Assembly: GCF_020447315.1 (NCBI RefSeq)
Contig: NZ_JAJADQ010000005.1
Coordinates: 248,001-312,000, forward strand
DNA length: 64,000 bases
Origin: Hymenobacter nitidus
GTDB lineage: Bacteria; Bacteroidota; Bacteroidia; Cytophagales; Hymenobacteraceae
Direction of reading: 5' to 3'
In this document: positions 51,716-60,212 of the stretch, one piece after another
Position numbering within the stretch: position 1 is the first letter of the stretch
Layout: every line of letters begins with the position of its first letter
The notes under the pieces: generated by a model
The model's input: the letters and a program-made list of their open reading frames with translations, nothing else
The model's database searches: none
Told to the model about the DNA's origin: nothing
Program-made: the position numbers and the translations under genes

Positions 51716-52789
51716 ATGTCCTCCCGTCGTGATTTTCTGCAACAGGCCACGGCTGGGCTGGCCACCCTGGCTTTGCACAGTCAGGCCCTAGCCCGCGCAG
51801 CGGCCCGCACCTACACCAATCCGGTGTATGCCGGCCAGTTTCCCGACCCGTTTGTGCTGCGGCACCAGGGGCGCTACTACGCCTTCGGTACCACCGGGCA
51901 GGGGCGGACAACGGATGGGCGGATTTTCACGGTGCTTACCTCGGCTAACCTAGTCGACTGGAAGCCCGCCGGTGGGGCTTTAACCCCGCCCGAAGGGGCG
52001 CAAGGAGCCGACTTCTGGGCCCCGGAGGTGATGTTCCACGCCGGCACCTTCTACATGTACTACTCCATGGGCGGCGGGGCCATTGGCGCCTCCGTGGGGC
52101 ACCGGCTGCACGTGGCCACCAGTAAAACGCCGCAGGGGCCCTACACCCAGGTAGCCCTGCTCGATGTGCCCGCCAGCAAGTTTACCATCGATGCCCACCC
52201 GTTTCAGGACACCGACGGGCAGTGGTATCTGTTCTATGCCCGCGACTTTATCGACTCCGACAACGGCTACCGCCCCGGCACCGGCCTGGTCGTCGACCGG
52301 CTGCTGGATATGACGCGGCTGGCGGGGGAAAGCCGCACCGTGATGCGGGCCCGCCACGACTGGACGGTGTTCGAGAAAAACCGCCTCATGCCGCTCTACG
52401 ACAACCGCACGTTTGCTGAGTGGCACACGCTGGAAGGGCCTTTCGTGCGCCGGCACGCCGGCAAGTACTACTGCTTCTACAGCGGGGCCAACTTCCTCAC
52501 CCCCCGCTACGGCGTCGACTACTGCGTGGCCGACTCAGTGCTGGGACCTTATTCTGATGCCGGCGCCGAAAAAGGGGCGCGGGTGCTGGCTGCGGTGGCC
52601 GGGCACGTGCGCGGCCCCGGCCATCATTCGCACGTGCTAAGCCCGGATGGCAAAACCGAATACCTCGTGTACCACGCCTGGGACAAAGCCATGAAGGAGC
52701 GGCAGCTCTGCATCGACAAGCTGGCCTGGACACCGCAGGGCCCCCGGTGCCAGGGCCCGACGTACACGCCGCAGCCCTTGCCCTCGTGA
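51716..52789 (+). CDS. glycoside hydrolase family 43, Tat-exported
   Basis: A 357-residue enzyme from the ATG at 51716. The N-terminus MSSRRDFLQQATAGLATLAL is a twin-arginine signal, so it is exported folded. The five-bladed propeller fold of GH43 shows the expected acidic residues: Asp44 in GQFPDPFVLRHQGRYYAFG, Asp159 in FTIDAHPFQDTDGQWYLFY and Glu240 in TLEGPFVRRHAGKYYCFY. GH43 members act as arabinofuranosidases, arabinanases or beta-xylosidases. The gene is divergent from susC/susD, and together they resemble a small polysaccharide utilisation locus. The stop codon lies in the first unit of a 21-nt tandem repeat. Confidence 0.93.
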   Translation: MSSRRDFLQQATAGLATLALHSQALARAAARTYTNPVYAGQFPDPFVLRHQGRYYAFGTTGQGRTTDGRIFTVLTSANLVDWKPAGGALTPPEGAQGADFWAPEVMFHAGTFYMYYSMGGGAIGASVGHRLHVATSKTPQGPYTQVALLDVPASKFTIDAHPFQDTDGQWYLFYARDFIDSDNGYRPGTGLVVDRLLDMTRLAGESRTVMRARHDWTVFEKNRLMPLYDNRTFAEWHTLEGPFVRRHAGKYYCFYSGANFLTPRYGVDYCVADSVLGPYSDAGAEKGARVLAAVAGHVRGPGHHSHVLSPDGKTEYLVYHAWDKAMKERQLCIDKLAWTPQGPRCQGPTYTPQPLPS

Positions 52790-52995
52790 CAATGGCTGCT
52801 GACCTTGTGGCAATGAGCACTGAATAGGTATCAATGCTCCGTGGCGAGGTGACAATGACCATTGACCTCGTGACAATGGCTGCTGCCCTGGTGTCAATGA
52901 CTACTGACCTCGTGACAAGGCGTTCTGTCCGGGTGACAATGGCTGCTGACCTAGCGTCAAGGCATATTGACCGGGTGTCAATGGGTTATGTCGGG
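52786..52995 (+). repeat. ten tandem degenerate 21-nt units
   Basis: Ten contiguous units of exactly 21 nt share a core of the form GTGACAATGGCTGCTGACCT plus one base. The most conserved part is GTGnCAATG, with GACC towards the end. The GH43 stop codon (52787-52789) is inside unit 1. Because 21 is divisible by 3, every frame keeps heptad repeats: VTMAADL-like on the plus strand and a Gly-Gln-containing heptad (LSPGQ) on the minus strand. Open frames exist in both directions, but no start or family supports a protein. Confidence 0.9.
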
Positions 52996-53062
52996 CATGC
53001 AGCGCTTTTGGAAGGCAGATGGCGCGGGCTAATTCGCAGCGGAACTGCTCAAGCATAGTGGC

Positions 53063-53083
53063 CACTCGGTATAGCCGAGCGAC
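53063..53083. repeat. small hairpin repeat, copy of 3504-3524
   Basis: CACTCGG-TATAG-CCGAGCGAC differs from the copy near position 3504 mainly in the loop (CACCA there). The stem CTCGG/CCGAG and the trailing CGAC are the same. Confidence 0.4.
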
Positions 53084-53150
53084 TGCGGGGACTGTGGGAA
53101 AGAATAGAGAGTAGCACACTTTGTAGGTGGCGCTACTGGTAGGAGGCAGC

Positions 53151-53187
53151 AAAGAAAAGGCCCGCAGAATGTGTGGGCCTTTTCTTT
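53151..53187 (-). terminator. terminator of the parA transcript
   Basis: AAAGAAAAGGCCCGCA-GAATG-TGTGGGCCTTTTCTTT pairs over 16 bp with one wobble. It lies 22 nt behind the stop of the S1-like gene and ends the parA transcript, so parB cannot be read from it. Confidence 0.85.
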
Positions 53188-53208
53188 TAGAATACTTAAG
53201 CAATGAAC

Positions 53209-53562
53209 TTATACAATTGCGTTGCTGGCCGCTTCCGGCGTAGTGGGTATGCTACTCACCTGTAATTGGTGCTCGAAATCACGAAACCAGACCAGACGGC
53301 CACTAATTATGCTATTTAAAGCGGGATAATCGTCTGGAAATGTCATTCTGCCTGTACCAAGATCATACACTTCTATAAGCACCGGGAATACTAAGCCAGC
53401 GTCATAAAATACTCCATACTGAGTGCGGGTAATGACTCGGCCCGTGAGAATAGAACCAATGGGCAGCTGTTGCTTTAGCTGCTCCCAAGCCGCTACCTGT
53501 GCTTCCCGAGTTGGAAACGGGTTGACCGCGAAAGGTGAGTCGTCAACGGTTTCCCAAGTCAT
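53209..53562 (-). CDS. small S1-like domain protein behind parA
   Basis: A 117-residue protein. Residues about 30-105 resemble a single S1/OB-fold domain (LPIGSILTGRVITRTQYGVF, then PVLIEVYDLG and SIISGRLVWFRDFEHQLQVS), preceded by a helix (REAQVAAWEQLKQQL). It starts 11 nt after the parA stop and so is probably translated from the same mRNA. The gene is clearly lower in GC than parA, with more A- and T-ending codons, which suggests recent acquisition. Similar small S1-like proteins occur among orphan immunity-type genes; a role in partition is not supported by anything visible. Confidence 0.65.
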   Translation of the reverse strand: MTWETVDDSPFAVNPFPTREAQVAAWEQLKQQLPIGSILTGRVITRTQYGVFYDAGLVFPVLIEVYDLGTGRMTFPDDYPALNSIISGRLVWFRDFEHQLQVSSIPTTPEAASNAIV

Positions 53563-53573
53563 CGGCTCAGACT

Positions 53574-54380
53574 TTACGCTGCCTCACCTTCAGCGGCTTC
53601 CGGCGCTCCGGCTTCCACGTTCTTCTCCACGATTTCGCGGGCCAGGTTCAGGTAGCTGATGCTGCCTTTGCTTTCCGCGTCGTGCAGGATAACGGGAATG
53701 CCGAAGGAAGGTGACTCCGAGAGTTTCACGTTGCGCGGGATGATGGTATCGAAGACGAGCTGCTGGAAGTGCAGCTTCACTTCTTCCACCACCTGGTTGG
53801 ACAGGCGCAGGCGCACGTCGTACATCGTGAGCAGGATACCCTCGATTTCCAGCTCCTCATTCAGGCGGCTCTGGATGATCTTGATGGTGTTGAGCAGCTT
53901 GCCCAGGCCTTCGAGGGCGAAGTACTCGCACTGCACGGGCACAATCACCGAGTGGGCGGCCGTCAGGGCATTCACCGTAATCAGACCCAGGGACGGCGAG
54001 CAGTCGATGATAATGAAGTCGTACTGGTCAATGAGGGGGCGCAGGGCATCCTTCATCTTTTCCTCCCGGTTGGGCAGGTTGATCATCTCCACCTCGGCGC
54101 CGACGAGGTCGATGTGGGAAGGCATCAGGTCGAGGTGGGGCAGGATGTTGGTGTTCAGGATGATATCCTGGGCATTGATGCCATCCACCATGCACTCGTA
54201 GATGCTGTTCTCGATGTCCTTCGGGTCGAAGCCCACGCCCGAGGTGGCGTTAGCCTGCGGATCGGCATCCACCAGGAGCGTCCGGTACTCCAGCGCCGCC
54301 AAACTGGCTGCCAGGTTGATGGCCGAAGTGGTTTTGCCGACTCCGCCCTTCTGATTGGCTACCGCAATGATTTTTCCCAT
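53574..54380 (-). CDS. parA: chromosome partition ATPase ParA
   Basis: A 268-residue ParA/Soj ATPase that forms gradients on the nucleoid and moves ParB-parS complexes. The deviant Walker A motif is [10 protein letters not shown] at residues 11-20, and the Walker B-like strand is [19 protein letters not shown]. The protein is complete. In related genomes parB normally follows directly; here a small S1-like gene follows after 11 nt and parB lies 7.3 kb away. A TACCTTTG box is found upstream at 54441-54448. Confidence 0.96.
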   Translation of the reverse strand: MGKIIAVANQKGGVGKTTSAINLAASLAALEYRTLLVDADPQANATSGVGFDPKDIENSIYECMVDGINAQDIILNTNILPHLDLMPSHIDLVGAEVEMINLPNREEKMKDALRPLIDQYDFIIIDCSPSLGLITVNALTAAHSVIVPVQCEYFALEGLGKLLNTIKIIQSRLNEELEIEGILLTMYDVRLRLSNQVVEEVKLHFQQLVFDTIIPRNVKLSESPSFGIPVILHDAESKGSISYLNLAREIVEKNVEAGAPEAAEGEAA

Positions 54381-54440
54381 GAGTTGTAGAAGCTGTGAGC
54401 TACGTTAAAGATAGCCGTTAGCTTGTCGATAGTTAATGTT

Positions 54441-54448
54441 CAAAGGTA
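54441..54448 (-). promoter_or_regulatory. -7 box of the parA promoter
   Basis: The minus strand reads TACCTTTG, an exact TAnnTTTG box about 60 nt before the parA ATG. No -33 TTG at the usual distance. Confidence 0.4.
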
Positions 54449-54482
54449 AAAAGCTGGCTGCAATGAAGCGGCGGCCGGCCTT

Positions 54483-55163
54483 TTACAGGGTAATGGTTTC
54501 GCCGACTTTCATCAGCACCAGCTCTTTGCCGGCCACCGAAGCTTTGGCCTGCGCTTCGGCGTGGTCGATGGCAATGGGGGGGAAGGTGTCGAAGTGCATG
54601 CCCACGATTTTGCCGGTGCCGGTCCAGTCGGCCGCTACCAGCGCATCGTCGATACCCATCGTGAAATGGTCGCCGATGGGCAGCAGGGCCACGTCCAGCT
54701 TGTACCGCTCGCCGATGAGCTTCATGTCGTAGGTCAGGGCCGTGTCGCCGGCGAAGTACAGCGTCTTGCCTTCCGACTCGATGACAAAACCAGCCGCCAG
54801 ACCGGCGTAGGAGCCGTCGGGCAGGGAAGAGCTGTGAGCCGCGGCCACCATTTTCACCGTGCCGAAGGGCAGCGTCACGGTGCCGCCCAGGTTCATCTGG
54901 TAGGTGGCTTTCAGGCCTTTTTCGCCAAACCAGCTGAGCAGCTCGACCATACCCAGCAGCTCGGCACCGGTGTTCTGGGCAATTTCCACCGTATCGGCCA
55001 CATGGTCGCCGTGGCCGTGGCTCAGGAAAATGTAGTCGGCCTGGATGGCAGCCACGTCGATGTCCTTGGCCAGCGGGTTGGGCCGGATGAACGGGTCGAA
55101 GAGGATTTTGCTGCCACCGGTTTCGAGCAGAAAGCTTGCGTGGCCGTAATACGTCAGATTCAT
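54483..55163 (-). CDS. metallo-beta-lactamase-fold metal-dependent hydrolase (UPF0173 type)
   Basis: A 226-residue protein from the ATG at 55163 (MNLTYYGHASFLLETGGSKI), which matches the family start. The metal-binding motif is FLSHGHGDHVADT, with further ligands in VKMVAAAHSSSLPDG, FAGDTALTYDM and GMHFDTFPP. It belongs to the UPF0173/YtkL-like group of MBL-fold enzymes, whose substrate is not known. No signal peptide is present. The gene lies upstream of parA on the same strand with about 100 nt between. Confidence 0.92.
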   Translation of the reverse strand: MNLTYYGHASFLLETGGSKILFDPFIRPNPLAKDIDVAAIQADYIFLSHGHGDHVADTVEIAQNTGAELLGMVELLSWFGEKGLKATYQMNLGGTVTLPFGTVKMVAAAHSSSLPDGSYAGLAAGFVIESEGKTLYFAGDTALTYDMKLIGERYKLDVALLPIGDHFTMGIDDALVAADWTGTGKIVGMHFDTFPPIAIDHAEAQAKASVAGKELVLMKVGETITL

Positions 55164-55316
55164 AGAAGAGCGGTTGGCCGGGAGTTGGGTAAGAGGCGGC
55201 GGGGCGAAAACACTGCCGTAAAAAAACAACCCTTGGCGGAAAGACAACAACTATTAGCCAAAAGCTAGTAGCTATACGCTTAGTTTTGCACAAATATAAG
55301 TGATTCCCCCGTTCTC

Positions 55317-56984
55317 ATGCTGTCGTCCACCCGTCGTTTTGCCGGTTATGTTGTCCCGTTGCTCACGGCATTAGCCAGCTGTGGCCGCCCCGACCAAACC
55401 ACCGACGCAAGGCGGGTTTTTCGCTACAACCAGCCCGAGGCCCTGACCTCCCTGGACCCGGCTTTTTCCAACAAGCAGGCCAATATCTGGGCCGTGACCC
55501 AGCTCTACAACGGCCTGGTGGAGCTGGACTCGACCCTGCAGCCGATACCTTCCCTGGCCCGCCGCTACGATATTTCCGCCGACGGCCGGCACTACACTTT
55601 CCATCTGCGGCCGAACGTGCGGTTTCACGATGCCGAGGTGTTTGCCGGCGGCAAGGGCCGGGCGGTGGTAGCCCAGGACTTTGTGTACAGCTTCCGCCGG
55701 CTGCTCGATGCGCCCACGGCCAGCCCTGGCGGGTGGATTTTCCGGGGGAAGGTTCTGGAAAAGGAGGGCGGCGAGCCGTCGGATACCTGCTTCGTGGCCG
55801 TGAATGACTCCACGCTGCGCATTCATTTGCAGGCGCCGTTCATTCCGTTTCTCGGGATTCTGGCCATGCCCTACGCCTACGTGGTGCCGCGGGAGGCTGT
55901 GGCCAAATACGGCAAGGACTTTCGGGAGCACCCGGTGGGCACGGGGCCGTTCATCTTTAAGGAGTGGGACGAGGGCAACGCCATTATCTACCACCGCAAC
56001 CCAACCTACTGGAAAAAGGACGAGCAAGGCCAGCAGCTGCCCTACGTGGATGCCGTGCAGATCAGCTTTATCCAGGACCGCAAAACCGAGTTTCTGACCT
56101 TTATGCAAGGCAAGCTCGACTTTCTCTCCGGTATCCGGGCTGGCTCGCGCGACCTTATCATGCATCCCGACGGCACCGTGCGGGAAGATTTCCAGGGCAA
56201 GTTTCGGCTCCAGAAAGCACCGTACCTGAACACCGAGTACCTGGGCTTTCAGCTCGACCCGACCAACCTGCGCGGGGACGCGGCCAACCCCGCCCTGCGC
56301 GACAAACGGGTGCGGCAGGCCCTGAGCTACGCCCTGAACAAGCCCGAACTCATTGCCTACTTCCTCAACAACGTGGGCGTGCCGGGCCACTCGGGCTTTG
56401 TGCCCTCGTCGTTGCCGTCCTACAGCGAGCAGCTGGTGCCGGGCTATACCTACCAGCCCCAAAAGGCCCGGGAATTGTTGGCCGCCGCCGGTTTTGGGCC
56501 GCAGAATCCGTTGAAGCTGCGCCTGGGTACGGTGGCCGAGCGCAAGGAAGTGTGCGAGTACCTGCAGAAGAAGTGGGCCGAAGTGGGCGTACAGGTGAGC
56601 ATCGAAGTGAACCAGTCGGCGGCCCAGCAGGAAATGGTGGACAACGGCCGGGCGGCTTTCTTCACCAAAAGCTGGCTGGGCGACTACCCCGACGCGGAAA
56701 ACTACCTGGCCTTGTTCTACAGCAAGAACTTCGCCCCGGCTGGGCCCAACAAGACCCACTTCAAAAGCGCCGAGTATGACCGGCTCTACGAGCAGGCCAT
56801 CCGGGAGCAGAACGTGCAGAAGCGCTACGCTCTTTACCAGCAGATGGACCGCCTCGTGGTGGCCGAGTCGCCGGTCATTCCGCTCTACTACGACCAGGTG
56901 GTGCGCCTGACCCAGAACAACATCCGGGGCCTGACGCCCAATGCCATGAACCAGCTCATTCTGGAGCGGGTGCGCAAGGAATAA
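55317..56984 (+). CDS. ABC transporter substrate-binding lipoprotein, peptide type
   Basis: A 555-residue family 5 solute-binding protein (OppA/DppA type). Cys22 in ALASCGRP is the lipid attachment site. Typical parts are FRYNQPEALTSLDPAFSNKQ, NIWAVTQLYNGLVELDSTLQ and YTFHLRPNVRFHDAEVF. The C-terminal MDRLVVAESPVIPLYYDQVV is also a family hallmark. It would deliver oligopeptides to an inner-membrane permease, but no permease or ATPase gene is adjacent. It may use a transporter encoded elsewhere. Confidence 0.93.
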   Translation: MLSSTRRFAGYVVPLLTALASCGRPDQTTDARRVFRYNQPEALTSLDPAFSNKQANIWAVTQLYNGLVELDSTLQPIPSLARRYDISADGRHYTFHLRPNVRFHDAEVFAGGKGRAVVAQDFVYSFRRLLDAPTASPGGWIFRGKVLEKEGGEPSDTCFVAVNDSTLRIHLQAPFIPFLGILAMPYAYVVPREAVAKYGKDFREHPVGTGPFIFKEWDEGNAIIYHRNPTYWKKDEQGQQLPYVDAVQISFIQDRKTEFLTFMQGKLDFLSGIRAGSRDLIMHPDGTVREDFQGKFRLQKAPYLNTEYLGFQLDPTNLRGDAANPALRDKRVRQALSYALNKPELIAYFLNNVGVPGHSGFVPSSLPSYSEQLVPGYTYQPQKARELLAAAGFGPQNPLKLRLGTVAERKEVCEYLQKKWAEVGVQVSIEVNQSAAQQEMVDNGRAAFFTKSWLGDYPDAENYLALFYSKNFAPAGPNKTHFKSAEYDRLYEQAIREQNVQKRYALYQQMDRLVVAESPVIPLYYDQVVRLTQNNIRGLTPNAMNQLILERVRKE

Positions 56985-57030
56985 AGGTTGTATTGCCGGG
57001 GGACTTATTAAACTAAATGTACTGGTGCGT

Positions 57031-57558
57031 ATGAAAAAGGCTGTTTATCTACTGCTACTTACCGTTGTGGGGGTAAGTGCCTGCTCCGACCAGAAAACGG
57101 AGGAGCCAGCTCCCGTGCCGCCTCCTGAACAGGAGCTTGAGCCGCGGCCGGCGAAACCTCGTAAACTAATAGCGGAGCCAGCGGCGCCCGGATATATAAC
57201 AGCTGAGAGAGATGGATTAATTATGACTAAGCGAGTTCGAGCTTTTTACGAGCCAGCATCAGCCTCCCAGCCGTACGACAAACTCACTATTTCTACTTTT
57301 GACCCAGCTACCATGGAAATGGTAGCTGGTTTTCAAGTTCTTTACAGTAAAGCTGCGGGAACGCCCGATAGTCTTTATGGCGCATTTTATATCCACGAGC
57401 TTAATGCATCCGGGTTCCGTCCCTGGTGGACGCGGGTTAATACTATTGTCAGAACCAGTGCGGGCTGGTCGGGGACCTTTACCGCAGAGTATAGTCAGCC
57501 AAGAGTAAATTATATATATAGACTAAACGCTGGCTCTTTCACGGATATCAAGGAGTAA
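57031..57558 (+). CDS. hypothetical lipoprotein
   Basis: A 175-residue protein from the ATG at 57031; the GTG at 57025 is less likely. Cys18 in VGVSAC is the lipidation site. A proline-rich spacer (EEPAPVPPPEQELEPRPAKP) leads to a globular part of about 120 residues with beta-strand patterns (PYDKLTISTFDPATMEMVAG). It is clearly lower in GC than its neighbours. No known family is recognised. It lies 46 nt behind the peptide-binding lipoprotein gene. Confidence 0.65.
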   Translation: MKKAVYLLLLTVVGVSACSDQKTEEPAPVPPPEQELEPRPAKPRKLIAEPAAPGYITAERDGLIMTKRVRAFYEPASASQPYDKLTISTFDPATMEMVAGFQVLYSKAAGTPDSLYGAFYIHELNASGFRPWWTRVNTIVRTSAGWSGTFTAEYSQPRVNYIYRLNAGSFTDIKE

Positions 57559-57673
57559 AAGCTGCGGCGGGCTGAGCGGAAGCCGGTATAATTTGGCAGC
57601 AAAGCCACTTCGGGCAAACTCAATGGCGCATCTGCGGTTGTTGGGATACTCTCCCAAATATTCGCTCTTCGCT

Positions 57674-60130
57674 ATGCCCGCCCGCCCGCTGTTTCGGCTG
57701 CTATTTCTGCTGCTGCTTGTCTTCCCGTTCACCCTACTGGCGCAGTCGGTAGGCCAGATCAGCGGCACGGTGCGCGACCGGGCCACCCAGGAAGCCCTGC
57801 CGGGCGTGACGGTAGTGCTGGAAGGCAATGAGTTTGGCACCGCCACCGACGAACAGGGCCGCTACAAGCTGAGCGGCGTGCCCACGGGTTCCTATAACCT
57901 GCGGGCTTCCTTTGTGGGCTACGAGCCATTGCTGCGCGCCAACGTGAGCGTGACCAGCGGCAACGCCAACATCATCAACCTGGAGCTGAGTGCCGCGGCC
58001 AAGCAGCTGGGTGAAGTCACCGTGACGGCCAGCCGCGCCATTCGGGTGGCTACGGCCGAAACCCCGCTGAGCGTGCAGCGCCTCAACACCGAGGAAATCA
58101 AAACCTACCCCGGCGGCAACTTCGACATCTCCAAAGTGGTGCAGAGCCTGCCCGGCGTGGGTGGGGGCGGCACGGGCGGCACCGCCGGCTTCCGCAACGA
58201 CATCATTATCCGGGGTGGGGCGCCCAACGAAAACGTGTACTACCTCGACGGCATCGAGGTGCCCGTCATCAACCACTTTGCCACCCAGGGCAGCACCGGT
58301 GGGCCGGCCGGTATTCTGAACGTGTCCTTTATCGAGGACGTGACCTTGAGCAGCTCGGCCTTCGAGGCCCGCTACGACAATGCCCTGAGCAGCGTGCTGC
58401 AATTCCGGCAGCGCGACGGCAACCCCGAGCGGGTGCAGGGCAACGTGCGCCTGAGCGGCACGGAGGTAGCCGGCACGCTGGAAGGCCCGCTGGCTAAGAA
58501 TACCACCTTTCTGGTGTCCTTGCGCCGGTCATACCTGCAGCTGCTGTTCAAGGCCATCGACCTGCCCATCCGGCCCGACTATTGGGATTCGCAGTTTAAA
58601 ATCACCACCAAGCTCTCGGAGAAAACCACACTGACGGCCCTGGGCCTGGGCGCCATCGACCATTTTGAAGTAGGCGTACCGCGCAAAACCTCGCCCGACA
58701 AAGAGTATGTGCTCCGCTCGACGCCCACCTACGACCAGTGGAACTACACCACCGGGCTGGCCCTGCGCCACCTGCTGCCCGGCGGCTTCCTGAACGTGGC
58801 CCTGAGCCGCACCCAGCTGGAAAATAAGCTGGACCTGTTTGAGGGCGGCACCGGCAACGACGAAGCCAACCGCGTGCTGCTCACCCGCTCGGGCGAAACC
58901 GAAAATAAGCTGCGCGTTGACATCAACCGCACGGCCGGCCGCTGGCAGTACGCCTACGGGGCCAGCGGGCAGCTGATTCACTACGATAACCGCTTTCAGC
59001 AGCGCCTGCGCCGCGAAATCCGGGATGAGCAGGGCGCTGTGGTAGCCCCGGGCCTCACGGTCAGCTTTGCTTCGGATCTGGATTTCGTCCGGTTTGGCGC
59101 TTTCGCCCAGGTCACGCGCACGTTGCTGCCCACCGGGCGCCTCACGGTGTCGGCCGGTATCCGCGCTGACGGTAACTCCTTTATCGACGACGGCCGCGAC
59201 CTGCTGCGCACCCTGTCGCCGCGCGTGTCGGCGGCCTACGCCCTGACCGATAAGCTGAACCTGACGGCTTCGGTGGGCCGCTACTACAAGATTCCGCCCT
59301 CCACCATCCTGGGCTTCCGCGACGCGCAGGGCACGCTCGTCAACCAGCGCAACCGCTACATCCGCTCCGACCACTACGTAGCGGGCCTGGAACTGCTGCC
59401 CCGGCCCACCACGCGCTTCACCCTGGAAGGCTTCTACAAGAAATATAGTGACTACCCGGTGAGCGTGCGGGACGGAATTTCCCTGGCCAACCTGGGTGGC
59501 GACTTTGCCGCGCTGGGCAACGAGGCCGTAACCAGTACCGGCCGCGGCCGTACCTACGGGGTGGAGTTTTTCTTCCAGCAGAAGCTCACTCAAAAGACCT
59601 TTGCAGTAGTGTCGTACACGGTGTTCCGCAGTGAGTTCAGCGGGCTGGACGGGCGCTACAAGCCCTCGGCCTGGGACTCGCGCCACCTAGTGTCGGGGCT
59701 GCTGGGGCGCAAGCTGGGCCGCAACTGGGAAGTGGGCCTCAAGTACCGCTTTGCGGCCGGTTCGCCCTACACGCCCTTCGACCTGGACGCCTCGCGCCAG
59801 AACTACGGCACCATCGGCACCGGAATTCTCGACTTCGGCCAGCTGAATACCCAGCGCCTGGGCTCCTTTCAGCAGGTTGACTTCCGCCTCGACAAGAAAT
59901 ACAACTTCCGCCGCCTCACCCTGGATTTTTACGTCGACGTGCAGAACGTGCTGCTGACCAAGCGGCCGGCCACGCCCAGCTACAGCTTCCAGCGCACCGC
60001 CGACAACTCCGGCTTCGAAACCACCGACGGCCAGCCCCTGCGCCCCGACGGCAGCAACGCCATTCCTATCCTCATCGACAACGCCAGCGCCCTGGTAACG
60101 CCGACTATCGGCTTTATCGTGGAGTTCTAA
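57674..60130 (+). CDS. TonB-dependent receptor with N-terminal regulatory domain
   Basis: An 818-residue outer membrane receptor from the ATG at 57674 (signal peptide MPARPLFRLLFLLLLVFPF). A carboxypeptidase-like domain follows (about 26-105; ISGTVRDRATQEALPGVTVV). The plug contains DIIIRGGAPNENVYYLDGIE and ends at SSAFEARYDNALSSVLQFRQ. The barrel ends with TIGFIVEF, a C-terminal Phe as usual. It is not a SusC type, as the SusC plug motifs and a SusD neighbour are missing. The substrate (iron chelate, vitamin or peptide) cannot be told. A bidirectional terminator follows. Confidence 0.93.
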   Translation: MPARPLFRLLFLLLLVFPFTLLAQSVGQISGTVRDRATQEALPGVTVVLEGNEFGTATDEQGRYKLSGVPTGSYNLRASFVGYEPLLRANVSVTSGNANIINLELSAAAKQLGEVTVTASRAIRVATAETPLSVQRLNTEEIKTYPGGNFDISKVVQSLPGVGGGGTGGTAGFRNDIIIRGGAPNENVYYLDGIEVPVINHFATQGSTGGPAGILNVSFIEDVTLSSSAFEARYDNALSSVLQFRQRDGNPERVQGNVRLSGTEVAGTLEGPLAKNTTFLVSLRRSYLQLLFKAIDLPIRPDYWDSQFKITTKLSEKTTLTALGLGAIDHFEVGVPRKTSPDKEYVLRSTPTYDQWNYTTGLALRHLLPGGFLNVALSRTQLENKLDLFEGGTGNDEANRVLLTRSGETENKLRVDINRTAGRWQYAYGASGQLIHYDNRFQQRLRREIRDEQGAVVAPGLTVSFASDLDFVRFGAFAQVTRTLLPTGRLTVSAGIRADGNSFIDDGRDLLRTLSPRVSAAYALTDKLNLTASVGRYYKIPPSTILGFRDAQGTLVNQRNRYIRSDHYVAGLELLPRPTTRFTLEGFYKKYSDYPVSVRDGISLANLGGDFAALGNEAVTSTGRGRTYGVEFFFQQKLTQKTFAVVSYTVFRSEFSGLDGRYKPSAWDSRHLVSGLLGRKLGRNWEVGLKYRFAAGSPYTPFDLDASRQNYGTIGTGILDFGQLNTQRLGSFQQVDFRLDKKYNFRRLTLDFYVDVQNVLLTKRPATPSYSFQRTADNSGFETTDGQPLRPDGSNAIPILIDNASALVTPTIGFIVEF

Positions 60131-60150
60131 GCAAACCTGAACGGCTTGAG

Positions 60151-60196
60151 AAGCAACGAGGGGAAGCCGCCTGCTGGCCGCTTCCCCTCGTTGCTT
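60151..60196. terminator. bidirectional terminator
   Basis: AAGCAACGAGGGGAAG and CTTCCCCTCGTTGCTT are exact reverse complements with a 14-nt loop, between convergent genes. TTTTT follows on the plus strand. Confidence 0.85.
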
Positions 60197-60212
60197 TTTA
60201 CATCTTGGGTAT

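Noticed and set aside
46563..52789. Full polysaccharide utilisation locus with its own regulator
   Set aside because: Only susC, susD and one GH43 gene are present. No hybrid two-component, AraC or sigma/anti-sigma gene is found, so I describe it as a minimal module.
52786..52995. CRISPR array
   Set aside because: The 21-nt units are directly joined with no spacers and are degenerate, and no cas genes are present.
52637..53203. Minus-strand heptad-repeat proteins over the 21-nt array
   Set aside because: The frames exist only because the repeat period is a multiple of three; there is no supporting start context and they run into the GH43 gene or the parA terminator.
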